A DNA stretch of 64,000 bases, taken from assembly GCA_903923925.1 (NCBI GenBank), contig CAIXZF010000029.1, positions 1-64,000 on the forward strand. Reading direction: 5' to 3'. Shown one piece after another: positions 35,965 through 45,588 of the stretch. Each line of letters opens with the position of its first letter. The stretch's first letter is position 1. This DNA comes from an uncultured Bacteroidales bacterium. GTDB taxonomy: Bacteria; Bacteroidota; Bacteroidia; Bacteroidales; CAIXZF01. Under the pieces are notes generated by a model. The model ran no database searches. It was not told the origin of the DNA and worked only from the letters and a program-made list of their open reading frames with translations. Made by a program: the position numbers and the translations under genes.

Positions 35965-36900
35965 TCAACTTCTTGCTCTGCCGGATGGAATAGGAGAATA
36001 TGCTAATATGCTTAGTTCAGTGATGTAGGTGTTTTTGAGCTTGGCCCAAAGGAGACCAAATTCTTTAAAAAGTGGCGAATCATAGAGCTTTTTATCCTTC
36101 CATCCGACTGGATCATCAAAAGCAAGTTTGTCCTGTATGATCAAATTCTTGAAGTCATGATAAAATTGGGAAGAATTGCAGTAGGCATTACAAATTGGAT
36201 CCTGATATAGGAAATGGATATCATAAAAATGCCTGTTTTTCTTGGATAATGATGTCACAGGATCCTCTGAATAAGAAAATCGTATGAGTGATACTGTCTT
36301 CTCTACAAGCGTCCTCCTTTTATCAAGAATATTTAACAAAAGGTTCCAACTCATATTGTTTGACCAGATTAGATAATTCAGTTTTAACCAGACTGTCGTA
36401 AATCATCGTGTTAATGGATTGATTTACAAATGGAAATGGATTTGCAAAGGAGTTTACTTCAACTATCAAATTATCAGAAGTTTCTTGGTATAGCCGACTA
36501 TCACCCGTTTTGGGATAAATGAAAACAGACTTACGATAGCGACCTCCTTTACTGGCAATTTCTGATTTGTCATCTTCTTTCAGGTCAATAGTTATAGTTT
36601 TCTCGACATTACGAATGAGAGTCCTAAGTCGATTACCCAAAAGGGTATCTGTTTCAATGAAGCAATATCCACATCATCTGAAAATCGTTGGATGAGCTTA
36701 TATCCTTTCGATAAAGAAGTTCCCCCCCCCTTGAAAACAACTTTGTCCTTATATTTACTGTCAGCCAATCGCTTTAGCACCAATGTTATCCAGAAGTCCT
36801 TTTCGATAAACACCGGAAGAATTTTCAAGTTTTCACTTGCCGTACTTATTGCTGCTTTAAATGCTGTTATGTCTTTGTGAAGGATCATAAGATATTCCAT
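35965..36900 (-). pseudogene. AbiEii-type nucleotidyltransferase toxin, broken by two frameshifts
   Basis: Three overlapping frames give one AbiEii/AbiGii protein of about 310 residues: N-terminal part with EKDFWITLVLKRL, KDKVVFKGGGTSLSKGYKLI and RFSDDVDIA (nucleotide-binding and catalytic Asp pair), a middle part and a C-terminal part with FYDIHFLYQDP. Frame is lost near 36655-36662 and again near 36330-36345, each consistent with one base lost. The GGGTS motif is coded over a run of nine G (C on the plus strand, 36722-36730), one Gly more than usual. The gene overlaps the end of the antitoxin gene by 16 nt. Inactive toxin, or sequence errors. Confidence 0.75.
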
Positions 36901-37610
36901 TTTAACTTGTTAGGCAATACCTTGTCGGAGATTCCAATTGAGTATGAAGAGGAGGGATTAAGAGATTTGTATAAGCTATCAACACAATTGCTATCAGCTA
37001 TATTTTCAAGTATTGCCCCTGTCAGTGCCCTCGTGGCAGGATTGTATTTTAATGCAAGTTTCACAAACCTGGACCTGTCTTCTGGGCTGATTTTTTTGAT
37101 GGTGCTATTTAATATCAAACAGGCCTTATCAACGGTTGTATCCGGAATCTCCTTAATATTTCGTACAGAATCAAGTATTTGGAGTAGGGTGATATTCTCT
37201 TTGGTAATACGGTTCGGCTGTTTGATGAATCTGATTTTATATATACCTCTTGTAAGTCCTTTCTTTAATTCAAGGGACCCAATCTGGATGATAGATGGCA
37301 CCTGTGTGGTCATTTTCAGCATGTTATAGGTATAATAGCCTGTAAGGTACCCAAGGATTTTGCCATTCTCTTCCAGGAGATCTTTTACAACCTGGTAAAT
37401 ATCAGGTTTAAGTTCCCCGAAATCTGTAGTACGAGCCTTGTAGAATCTTCCGGGTGATAATTTCCTGATCTTACCCTCTTTAACCAAGCGTCCTAGTGCT
37501 TTTGTAACAGCATCTACTTTATTCACCTCTATCTTTAAATCATCATAGGTGAAAACAAATCCAATAGGAAGTCTGTTAATCTTATCTGTAATAAAATCAG
37601 TTGTTTTCAT
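36885..37610 (-). CDS. AbiEi-type antitoxin / transcriptional regulator (DUF6088-like)
   Basis: A 241-residue protein with an N-terminal winged-helix domain (about 1-65; FTYDDLKIEVNKVDAVTKAL, then KLSPGRFYK) and a C-terminal domain with GYLTGYYTYNMLKMTTQVP, as in AbiEi/DUF6088 antitoxins of type IV toxin-antitoxin systems. Such proteins neutralise AbiEii and repress their own operon. An extensive inverted repeat covers its promoter (37629-37671). The gene is intact although the toxin downstream is frameshifted, as expected when toxin function is lost first. Confidence 0.8.
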   Translation of the reverse strand: MKTTDFITDKINRLPIGFVFTYDDLKIEVNKVDAVTKALGRLVKEGKIRKLSPGRFYKARTTDFGELKPDIYQVVKDLLEENGKILGYLTGYYTYNMLKMTTQVPSIIQIGSLELKKGLTRGIYKIRFIKQPNRITKENITLLQILDSVRNIKEIPDTTVDKACLILNSTIKKISPEDRSRFVKLALKYNPATRALTGAILENIADSNCVDSLYKSLNPSSSYSIGISDKVLPNKLKWNIL

Positions 37611-37628
37611 AAATTTTACATTCTATTG

Positions 37629-37671
37629 CAAAAGTATAAAATGTCAGGTAATTACCGGTAGTTACCTGACA
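37629..37671 (-). promoter_or_regulatory. abiE promoter with inverted-repeat operator
   Basis: On the minus strand the -7 element is TACTTTTG (37636-37629), 18 nt before the antitoxin ATG. Directly upstream lies a perfect 10-bp inverted repeat, TGTCAGGTAA and TTACCTGACA (37642-37651 and 37662-37671), with a further TTACCGGTA core between the arms. It covers the -33 region, the position where AbiEi-type regulators bind to repress their own operon. Confidence 0.7.
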
Positions 37672-37702
37672 AATAGTACAATAATTTTGCTAACTGATGA
37701 AG

Positions 37703-40693
37703 TTACACCAATTTCTCCTCCAGTGAGGTCTTCCATAAAATGTACCCTTTCTTTTCATCAGAATAATCATGATGGACTCGGCTGAAATTGGCAGGTAGCT
37801 TTTCTAAAAAAGGTATTCTTCCTTCATTTCTAATGAATTGAAGATCAAGGTCTACCTCTTTTAGTCTTTTCTTAAGCTCTGAAATTGATTTCTCAAGATG
37901 CCAGATGTAGGTGGCTTCTTCGGTATCCATAGTTTCCATCACCACGTGGAATTGTTCTTCGCCTGCTAATAGGAATACAAATGAGAATGGATTAAGAACA
38001 AACCGGATTTTCAAAACTGTTGCTTGATGCTGATCAGCAAGGAATCTCAATTGCCTGTAATGTTTAACTTTCTTGCGATTCAAAATTTCTTCAAGCAACT
38101 CATTTTCAGAATCATATAGATTGTTGGCTTGATCTTGTAGTTCAGATAAATTCAATAATCCTTTATTCTTATCCGGCACTTTTCCGAAAAAACTCTTTTC
38201 TGCAAAGCGGAAACGAATGGTATCAACAACTTCTTTGTTTATCCTTTCCAGGTCAACTGACTTTGCAATCTGTGAGATCAACTTTCCTTCATTGTATTCT
38301 GCGTTAATCTGAATTTCAACATTCTTCGATTTTATTACTTTAATAAAATAAGGTTTCAAAACATCAAACTCAGGATGAATCTGATCGTTTTCTATTTCAA
38401 ATTCAAGCTTTTCACTCATTTTCTCCACAAAATAGCTGAATGAAATGCTTCCATAACGAAACTCCAATTCCTCTATGGGTACTTTGATTCGCTCATCAAT
38501 CCTTATCGTCGTTTTATTGGTCTTTACTTCTACTCCGGTTTCATCAAACAATGTGGCCTGATTCTCTAATTTTCGGTAGTATGTGTTTCGTTTAAGGAAA
38601 AGTCGATTCAAATATTCGATTTTTTGATCACGGTAATCGTAAACCCAGGGAGTCAATTCTCCGCGTTGAACTCTTCCAATGTATTGGATTAGTTTCCCTT
38701 CAAAAGAAAAGGGATATGCCAGGAAAAGGCATTGGGCATTATTCAGGTCCGTCCCTTCACCAAAATATTGCCCTGTCGTGATTAGAACTTGATAGCTACC
38801 TTCTTTGAGATATTTCCATTTTCCCTTTCCAATGGCCTCTCCATCATCTCCTGTTAGCGTAATGACCTCGAACTTTTGTTTCAGATACTGGTGTAATGAT
38901 TCAATGTGTTCTTTCCTCTCGGTGATAATTACAGCCCGTTTCCCGGAATTAACCTCAAAGATCACATCATCGAGAATCAATTTATTTCTTGAACTGTCAT
39001 GAATCAGGATTTTGGATAATGTCTCGAATCTATCTGTCTTTGAATTGAATGGGACATCAAAGTCAGTATTCCGGATTATTATAGTTGCCTTTTTTTGACG
39101 TAACCCCTCCTGTGTTTTTATCTCTGAAATGATCTCCCCGAGATAAATAAAGATCAACTTGCCATCATTATATTTACGAAAAGGAGTGGCCGTTAATCCG
39201 TATAAATAATAGGTTTTAAGTCTGGCTATTACGCTACTGAATGTTTCAGCAGGAATATGATGACATTCATCAACGATGACAGTCCCAAAGGATGTAAGCA
39301 GTTCCGATTGTGGATTTTTTTCGATCTCCTTGCCGAAACTCTGAATCATCGCAACCGTAATAAGCTTACCCGGTTTAACCTTCCCTGCCGATATTAATCC
39401 TATTTGGTGCTTTGGTATACCAAGAAATGATTGAATTCTATCAATCCACTGGTCTGCGAGTTGTTTCCTATGAACCAGGATTAACGCAGGTTGGTGTTTT
39501 TCTTCAATTATTTTGAGCCCGATCACGGTTTTTCCTGCTCCAGGTGGTGCAACGATGACACCGATGTCCTTTTTATTTGCAGCCTCCAAGGCAGTCAGCT
39601 GGTGCTGATATAGACTGATATTGCTGTGAACAGCAACATCTGCCAACCTTTCCCTTTCATCTTTGAATTCAAACTCTATCTTATTCTCTTTACAAAACCT
39701 GATAACCCTTCCAATAAAGCCTCTGGGAATGATCAGATCGTTTCCACTTTCTCTGATTAGTTTGAAAAACCTTTTAGTTTCGTGTGTGCTCTTACCAATG
39801 TTCTTTCTGATAAAAAACTCACTATTTGCGAAGTTTAGTTCATTCCTAAGAAAGTTCACCAGGGAAACCGGTAGCGAATTACGGTTAATATAAACGTTTG
39901 TTTTTAAGCGAATTAACGTTTTCTGGTTATCTGATGTTGATAAGCTAACCTCAGAGGGATTTTTCTCTTCAAGTACACCACTTAATAAATTATCTAAAAG
40001 GTCAGTAGCTACACGTTTTGTATTCCTTAGAAAAGCACTCTGATCAGGGAAAGCTTCCAGATTTATTGGATCAACAAAACAACTGTTCCCTTTCTGCAGG
40101 GTAGCGTGTGCAAATGGCAGGGCTATCAAGTTTCCAAATCCTTTACCAGATAGCATATCCTGGTTTGGGAAAAGCCGGTCGAAGCTGGATGCTTTATCGT
40201 ACACCGAAAAAATACCTGACTGTTGTAAAAGAGCGATGACAATTTTCCGGCTTCTGCTGGCAGGATAAGGTTTTCCGAAAAATATCCATACATGTCCGCC
40301 ATTGCCTGATCTGGAACGCTCGAGGTAAGCCGGGATTCCTTTTTCATCACAGACCTTGATAAAAAGCTGACATTGCTCAATCCAGTTATCTTCATCAAAG
40401 TCAGCGACAATGAACCAGGAGGAGTTATCCTTGAGTAAGGGATATATCCCAATAGATTGTTCCCCAATCAAATGCTTCTCAATCTCCTCTTTGGTCAGAG
40501 TTTTATACTCTTTGTCTGTAAAGTCTTTGAATGAACCACCTTTGATTTGGTGCTGTTTAAGTCTGAAAGGGTCAACCTTAATGGCTGGCATATAACCGCT
40601 TTTGTTTTCTTTTTCCCATCGCACTGCAAAAACGTCAGCCCGGCAAGCAAACAGTTCCTGGATATGAGGTATTATTCCTTCAAGATTAATCAT
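37703..40693 (-). CDS. Primase-helicase of the TOTE conflict-system type (AEP primase + SF2 helicase)
   Basis: A 996-residue two-enzyme protein. Residues of about 40-230 form an archaeo-eukaryotic primase domain: VADFDEDNW gives the catalytic D-x-D, SGNGGHVWIFF the G-x-H motif, and FPNQD follows. Residues of about 370-700 form a superfamily II helicase: APPGAGKT (Walker A), VDECHH (Walker B), LTATPFR (motif III) and QYIGRVQR (motif VI). The C-terminal 280 residues are helical with no motif I recognise. This pairing is known from proteins annotated as TOTE conflict-system primases, thought to act in defence against foreign DNA. A TATCTTTG -7 element lies at 40716-40723 on the minus strand. Confidence 0.82.
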   Translation of the reverse strand: MINLEGIIPHIQELFACRADVFAVRWEKENKSGYMPAIKVDPFRLKQHQIKGGSFKDFTDKEYKTLTKEEIEKHLIGEQSIGIYPLLKDNSSWFIVADFDEDNWIEQCQLFIKVCDEKGIPAYLERSRSGNGGHVWIFFGKPYPASRSRKIVIALLQQSGIFSVYDKASSFDRLFPNQDMLSGKGFGNLIALPFAHATLQKGNSCFVDPINLEAFPDQSAFLRNTKRVATDLLDNLLSGVLEEKNPSEVSLSTSDNQKTLIRLKTNVYINRNSLPVSLVNFLRNELNFANSEFFIRKNIGKSTHETKRFFKLIRESGNDLIIPRGFIGRVIRFCKENKIEFEFKDERERLADVAVHSNISLYQHQLTALEAANKKDIGVIVAPPGAGKTVIGLKIIEEKHQPALILVHRKQLADQWIDRIQSFLGIPKHQIGLISAGKVKPGKLITVAMIQSFGKEIEKNPQSELLTSFGTVIVDECHHIPAETFSSVIARLKTYYLYGLTATPFRKYNDGKLIFIYLGEIISEIKTQEGLRQKKATIIIRNTDFDVPFNSKTDRFETLSKILIHDSSRNKLILDDVIFEVNSGKRAVIITERKEHIESLHQYLKQKFEVITLTGDDGEAIGKGKWKYLKEGSYQVLITTGQYFGEGTDLNNAQCLFLAYPFSFEGKLIQYIGRVQRGELTPWVYDYRDQKIEYLNRLFLKRNTYYRKLENQATLFDETGVEVKTNKTTIRIDERIKVPIEELEFRYGSISFSYFVEKMSEKLEFEIENDQIHPEFDVLKPYFIKVIKSKNVEIQINAEYNEGKLISQIAKSVDLERINKEVVDTIRFRFAEKSFFGKVPDKNKGLLNLSELQDQANNLYDSENELLEEILNRKKVKHYRQLRFLADQHQATVLKIRFVLNPFSFVFLLAGEEQFHVVMETMDTEEATYIWHLEKSISELKKRLKEVDLDLQFIRNEGRIPFLEKLPANFSRVHHDYSDEKKGYILWKTSLEEKLV

Positions 40694-40715
40694 CTTACGG
40701 TTATCGATATTTATT

Positions 40716-40723
40716 CAAAGATA
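40716..40723 (-). promoter_or_regulatory. -7 element of the primase-helicase gene
   Basis: TATCTTTG on the minus strand, about 23 nt before ATG 40693. It lies in the 88-nt gap left by the truncated AlbA_2 gene, so the primase-helicase can be transcribed independently. Confidence 0.55.
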
Positions 40724-40781
40724 CAACCAAAAGTGAAACTACTTCACGTGAGAGGGTGTGGGTCCGCCTGGCTGGTGCCAA

Positions 40782-41222
40782 TCAAAATATTGAATGGGTA
40801 ATACTCTTTTCTTCTCCGTCTCTTCCATAGGAGTGTCCATCAAAGGCTACCGGGAAACCTTTGGGTGCAGCCGGAATTTCAAACATGACGACTCGTCCTT
40901 CAGGTTGATATAATTCATGAATCTCAACAAATGTTATTCTGTTGGTGGTTTTACTTCCAATTTCTCCTTTCAGGCTGTCCAAATCTTTACGGTTTGGCCG
41001 GAGTTGGCTGTTAACAACTTTGTGGTGCTTATTCTCAATGCCAAATACTAACCAGGCACGAGTTTTTCCCTTCAAATTTGCTTCATTGCTCAATGCAGAA
41101 AAGTATTTACCCAATTTGTTAAAGTCGTAATTGTTTTTTGCCTCTTTAAATTCCACTACTTCTGTTTCTGCTGCCATGTTTCGCCGTAGCCGAAGTGTGC
41201 TTTCCAATTCTGTTGCGGTCAT
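40782..41222 (-). pseudogene. AlbA_2 (Schlafen-like) domain protein, C-terminally truncated
   Basis: About 146 residues with the AlbA_2/Schlafen-type ATP-binding domain: VEFKEAKNNYDFNKLGKYFSA, then KTRAWLVFGIENK, the strand VVMFEIPAAPKGFPVAFDG and YGRDGEE. Full-length members go on for several hundred residues with a winged-helix part; here the frame ends soon after GRDGEE, at the border with the primase-helicase gene. I read it as a remnant cut off by a rearrangement. A start 27 nt upstream (41249) is possible. Small stand-alone AlbA_2 proteins exist, so activity is not excluded. Confidence 0.6.
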
Positions 41223-41265
41223 ATCCTGATTATTTAAATGCCAAGTCATTTATTAGTGCCACGTT

Positions 41266-42368
41266 TTACATATGCTGCCTCATGCAACACTTTTTGTATT
41301 TCTTGCCGCTACCATAAGGACAAGGATCATCCCTTCCAGGTTCTTTCGCTTCTTTTTGATAAGGTTTAAATGGTTCATCGTCCAGGTAATGAGGTGCTTG
41401 TGAAGAAATACCTTCATCCCTCTGTTCGGGTGCCCTATCGAAATAACTTCCATTTTGATTATTTCTTTGTTAACAAGTAATGTGTCTAATCTACCAGTAA
41501 TGTACTTATCCAGAACTTTATACGGGATAAAAAATTCTGCACCAGGTTCTTTTCTTTTGTTAAAAAGGCCTTTCCCATGCAACAGGTTAAACCACCATTC
41601 CGAAAGTATAAACGGAACGTTGTAGGTTTTCTTCATGTAAATCAGAAAGTGAATATTGAGGATCAACAGTCTTTCTTCTTTTACAACTGGTAAATTATCA
41701 ATCACAAGGTTATCAGTATCATGCATCGATAAAATGGAAAATACCGGATCCATTCTTTCTTCAGAATTATCGAATCCAAGTTCTTTAATGATCTCCAGAA
41801 AACTATTCCATTCTGAGACATTACCAGACTGAAGCAGTTCATATTGTTTCTCCAGTTTACAGAGATAAATCGTGTAGGCAAAGTCATATTCCGGATAACC
41901 CCACAATTTGTCACTTTCAGATAGTGGTCTCCAGACGGCCTCAGAAAAGTCGACGGCCTCTGCAAAATAGCCATTGAATGATAGTTGGAACAGTACTTTT
42001 TTTACTACGGTATCGATACCTGCAACCGGATTGCGCTTTAACACGGCCAAACTTCTGTTTATCTGCTCTTTGTCTTTAAGATAGAAAGCTGTTGTAGTTA
42101 GCGCTAATTCAATGAATTCATAAGTCCTGGCGTATTCCTCAGGCAGGAGTTCGTTATATTTGGTTGCAAAAGCAGCAATCGCTAAATAATTGCTTTCATT
42201 GTACTCCAGACTATCCAAAAACATTTCATGGATTTCAAGTTCGAACACTGGCGGGTAATCAAGTAACTGCATCAGAAATGAATAACGTTCTGATTCGGGT
42301 AGTTCGTCGTAATAATAATCAAGGAGTGCTTCCTGATCTTTAAATCTTTCTGGTTTTATCGGGAGCAT
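41266..42368 (-). pseudogene. SEC-C motif protein, frameshifted before its zinc motif
   Basis: The main frame (41280-42368, 362 residues) is a helical repeat protein (about 1-330) of unknown function, opening RFKDQEALLDYYYDELPESERYS. Near 41455-41475 the frame slips: from there the other frame reads YFDRAPEQRDEG and ends in a perfect SEC-C zinc motif (DDPCPYGSGKKYKKCC, stop at 41266). SEC-C motifs bind zinc and occur in SecA and many nucleic-acid-linked proteins. A single-base error or a true frameshift separates body and motif. It sits 33 nt downstream of the ATPase gene, so the two may be partners. Confidence 0.65.
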
Positions 42369-42401
42369 AAATTATCTTTGTTAATCAGTCATTATCAATC
42401 T

Positions 42402-43694
42402 TTACTTTCCTTGCCATTTGCTTGTAAAATTATGGAGATTTCCGACAAAAGGAATGGCACCGTAACGTCCCTGGATATAGTCCTTTTCAAAAGACCGATC
42501 ATTCCTGATTGATTTATCCCCCTCTTTATACTCGACAAGGGAGTAAAGGTCGGAAGCCCCATATTTATCTTTCTCGACAAAGTAAATCTGATCCCTCCTG
42601 TATTTCCCCATCCTGAGCAGATTAGTGTCATGCGTGGCAAAGATCAGCTGAGCGTTTTTTGGATTAGATTCACTGGAGTTGAAAAACTTGGTGATTGCCA
42701 GGATAAGCAAAGGATGAAGACTAGAATCCAATTCATCAATCATGAGTACACCCCCCTTATACAGGGTATTAAAAATAGGTCCAGATAAATTAAAGACTTT
42801 ATTGGATCCGGCTGATTCCTGCGACCGTAAATCAAAAGTCACAGTTCCGAAAGGTTCATTCTTCTCATTGAATTTTCGGTGTGAGGTTCTGAAATTCAGC
42901 ATGGTTTTACCTACATGATCTGACCCGAGCTGTCTGACCAGATCTTCCGGCATCTCTTTCGGCAAAAGTTCAGGGTTAAAGAGTTCCTTGGTTACCTCAA
43001 TGTCATCGAATCCAAGGTCCAGGTTGTTGAAGAAATCCTGAAGCAATGGTTTGATTTCAGGCTCTTCCAACATTTTAAAGGTCACCATTTTATATTGTTC
43101 ATGACTCAAACCGGAAATAGCCAGGAAATTATTAAACCACTGCATGATCCTTCGAGCCAGGGCACCGTTAAACTGGTCAACAACGGAAAGGAAGAGTGCA
43201 TTATCTCTGGTCTTCTCTTCTAAACCCTGACCTTCAGGGAATCCTGGCCAGATTTCAATACCATCCTTGTCACGAACAAATAGAGGTTTCTCTGTATTCT
43301 TCTTTTGTTCAAATAACCATTCAGCGATAATTGCCGTATTGGTTGCTTCAAAACCATAACGATACCGGATTTCTCCGATCAAGAATACGACTTCAAAGGA
43401 AGATGGAGCTGCCTCAGTATCTGCATTTAGCAGGAAAGGTGTGATTTTAAGTTCTGACGCTGATGAAAGCTCAACTGACTTCAGGATCAGTCGTCTCATA
43501 TTCGACATCGCTTTGATCAGGTTAGATTTGCCACTGGCATTAGCTCCATAAACAACTGCACCCTTGAGGATATCCTGCCTTTCTGAAGGGATAACATTCG
43601 TATCCTTATGTTCTTTGATGCTTGTAGCAATTAGGCTAAGGGTTTTCCTTTCCTTGAAGGACAAGAAGTTACCCACTGTGAACTCTAATAACAT
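42402..43694 (-). CDS. AAA15/21-type ATP-binding protein, OLD/RloC-like defence ATPase
   Basis: A 430-residue ABC-type ATPase: GNFLSFKERKTLSL (typical start of AAA_15/21 proteins), Walker A VVYGANASGKSNLIKAM, a long insertion, then the signature-like MLNFRTS region and GGVLMIDELDSSLHP (Walker B), AQLIFATHD (switch His). Such proteins act in phage defence with a nuclease or other partner; the downstream SEC-C protein may be that partner, but this is only inferred from position. A TATATTTG element and two inverted repeats lie upstream. Appears intact. Confidence 0.82.
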   Translation of the reverse strand: MLLEFTVGNFLSFKERKTLSLIATSIKEHKDTNVIPSERQDILKGAVVYGANASGKSNLIKAMSNMRRLILKSVELSSASELKITPFLLNADTEAAPSSFEVVFLIGEIRYRYGFEATNTAIIAEWLFEQKKNTEKPLFVRDKDGIEIWPGFPEGQGLEEKTRDNALFLSVVDQFNGALARRIMQWFNNFLAISGLSHEQYKMVTFKMLEEPEIKPLLQDFFNNLDLGFDDIEVTKELFNPELLPKEMPEDLVRQLGSDHVGKTMLNFRTSHRKFNEKNEPFGTVTFDLRSQESAGSNKVFNLSGPIFNTLYKGGVLMIDELDSSLHPLLILAITKFFNSSESNPKNAQLIFATHDTNLLRMGKYRRDQIYFVEKDKYGASDLYSLVEYKEGDKSIRNDRSFEKDYIQGRYGAIPFVGNLHNFTSKWQGK

Positions 43695-43719
43695 GGTTTT
43701 GGATATTGAGAAATATTCG

Positions 43720-43771
43720 CAAATATAGTGAAATTATCACAAAATATGATAAAAAATGAGAAAAATTCTCA
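43720..43771 (-). promoter_or_regulatory. Promoter and candidate operators of the defence ATPase gene
   Basis: On the minus strand the -7 element is TATATTTG (43727-43720), about 26 nt before the ATG. Upstream lie two dyads: TTATCA-N7-TGATAA (43734-43752) and TGAGAA-N3-TTCTCA (43757-43771). Both fall around the -33 region and could hold a repressor. No regulator gene is coupled to the ATPase. Confidence 0.5.
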
Positions 43772-43789
43772 AATAATTCATGATATTAG

Positions 43790-43878
43790 TGTTTTTGTTC
43801 ATTCTTTTCTTCTGTTCATTGACAATGAACAAGCCTTTTGGCTGAACGAGTTATTACTAAATGCCTTGGCTTAGTGAC
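43790..43878. repeat. Long direct repeat R1 with TGTTCATTGACAATGAACA palindrome
   Basis: About 90 bp similar to R2 at 48401-48490. The shared core is the 19-bp palindrome (43813-43831), a further TGTTCATT half-site upstream, CTGAAC downstream, and the block ATTACTAAATGCCTTGGCT. Its right end supplies the last codons and stop of the truncated hsdR, so it lies exactly at the break. Confidence 0.7.
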
Positions 43879-45587
43879 ACCTCCCAGGTCAGGGGATCCC
43901 GGAATTCTTCTTCATATTTCAGCTTTTCTTCGTCACTTAACTCAGCATATTTTATTCCCTGTCGCTGAAATTTCGTTGGGACTTCAATGGCTTTTGGGGG
44001 AACCAGAAAACCATCATTAACGGCTTGTTCCAGCTCATAGGCATAGGTGGGATTATTGGGTTCTAAACTGAAGAGAGCGTAGGTATCCCGGTCTCCTTCG
44101 GATTTCGGAGTGGCTGTTAATCCTAAGCGAAGACCATCAAAATACTCGAAAATGTGTTTGTAACGGTTATATACTGAACGATGAATTTCGTCAAAAACAA
44201 TCAGGTCGAAATGTCCGACTCCATAAAAACGGTTGTCTCCATCTGCCTCTCCATCTATCACGTTAATCATGGTTTGATAGGTTGAGAAAACGATGCGGCT
44301 GCTTTCATCTTCCTTTTCCTTGGTCAGATCTACAGCCGGCAGGTTCGGCAGGTAATCGTTGAGATTTGTTTTAGCCTGGTGGATCAGGGCATTTCTGTCG
44401 GCCAGGAACAAAACCCGTTTTACCCAATTGGCTTTGCTCAGGAAATCAATGATGGATGCTGCCACCCTGGTTTTACCTGTACCGGTGGCCATCACCAACA
44501 AGGCTTCCCTGTTGTTGCTTTCGAGGGCTTCCGCTACTTTGCGGATGGCTTCATGCTGGTAGTAACGATCGGTGATATCGTTGTTGATGGTTCTATCCGC
44601 CAGTGGTTTCCGTGATGTTCTTCTTTGGATCAGCAGTTGAAGCTCGTCTTTGGTATAGAAACCCCAGACAGGCCTGGGAGCATAATTTTTATCATCCCAG
44701 ATCCAGCTTTTGTACCCATTGGTATAAAAAATAACAGGGCGCTGGCCGCATTCAATCTCCAATGAATCGGCATAGCATTTGGCCTGGTGCTGTCCAACCC
44801 GGGGATCCCGGCTGGTTCTTTTGGCTTCCACAACTGCCAGAGGTTTTCCATTGTCGCCCCAAAGTACATAATCCACCCAGCCTTCCCCATTGTAGCCCAA
44901 AGCCTGGGGCATATGATGCACCGGATATTCAGCTACATTCAAGCCGTAAGGATCCCAGCCTGATTCACGAAGGAGTGTGTCTATGTAAATTTTGCGGGTG
45001 AGGTCTTCATTATGATCTACAGCCGGTGGAATAAATCCGATGTTATGGTCTTTGATTGCCTTTACACCGGCAAGTTCGGCCTCTAACTTCTCCAGCTTAT
45101 CCTGTTGTTCATGGAAGGCTTTTTCCAGTCGGATGAGTTCTTCCTTACTCTTGTCTTTCCCGTATTCCTTTGGAACAAGACGCTCATCAAAAGTATGAAT
45201 ATCAGGTTTGTCCGGACTGTATAACAGGGTCACATAGGAAATAAACCCATGAAGCAATTGCAGGATGTATAAAGATTCCTGGTGTTTAACTTTAGCATTG
45301 GTATGGATGGCAGTATTCCCCAGCTTGCGGATCAGGTTAATGTGGTTGAACTGAACTGCCAGAACCAGGTCCTTAAATCCCTGGTCGTGTATTAGCGAGC
45401 TGAGTGAGGTATCATAGGGAAGTTTCAGGTCTTCGTCGTGTTCATACATCCAGCGCACCCATTCCTCCAGGCTCTTACGGCAGAGCATGGCAGAGTACAA
45501 AGGAGCTGTAAATGCGTGTAGCTCAGCTTCTCGCGGAGTATCAGCAATTGCTGACCATTGGGGCGGTATGAAGCTGAAGCTACTCAT
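43857..45587 (-). pseudogene. hsdR: Type I restriction subunit R, C-terminally truncated
   Basis: A 576-residue remnant of HsdR (usually 900-1,100 residues). Order: an N-terminal DUF4145-like helical domain (about 1-110), a nuclease domain with the D...EAK site (GWVDYVLWGDNGKPLAVVEAK), then a superfamily II translocase with MATGTGKTRVA (Walker A), VFDEIHRS (DEAD-like) and LTATP. The second RecA domain and C-terminal helices are gone: after EEFRDPLTWE the frame runs into repeat R1 and stops. DNA translocation and cleavage should be lost. Begins 1 nt after the DUF3307 pseudogene stop. Confidence 0.85.
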
Positions 45588-45588
45588 T

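Noticed and set aside
36877-37329. 150-codon plus-strand frame
   Set aside because: It is antisense to the AbiEi antitoxin gene, which has clear family motifs and promoter.
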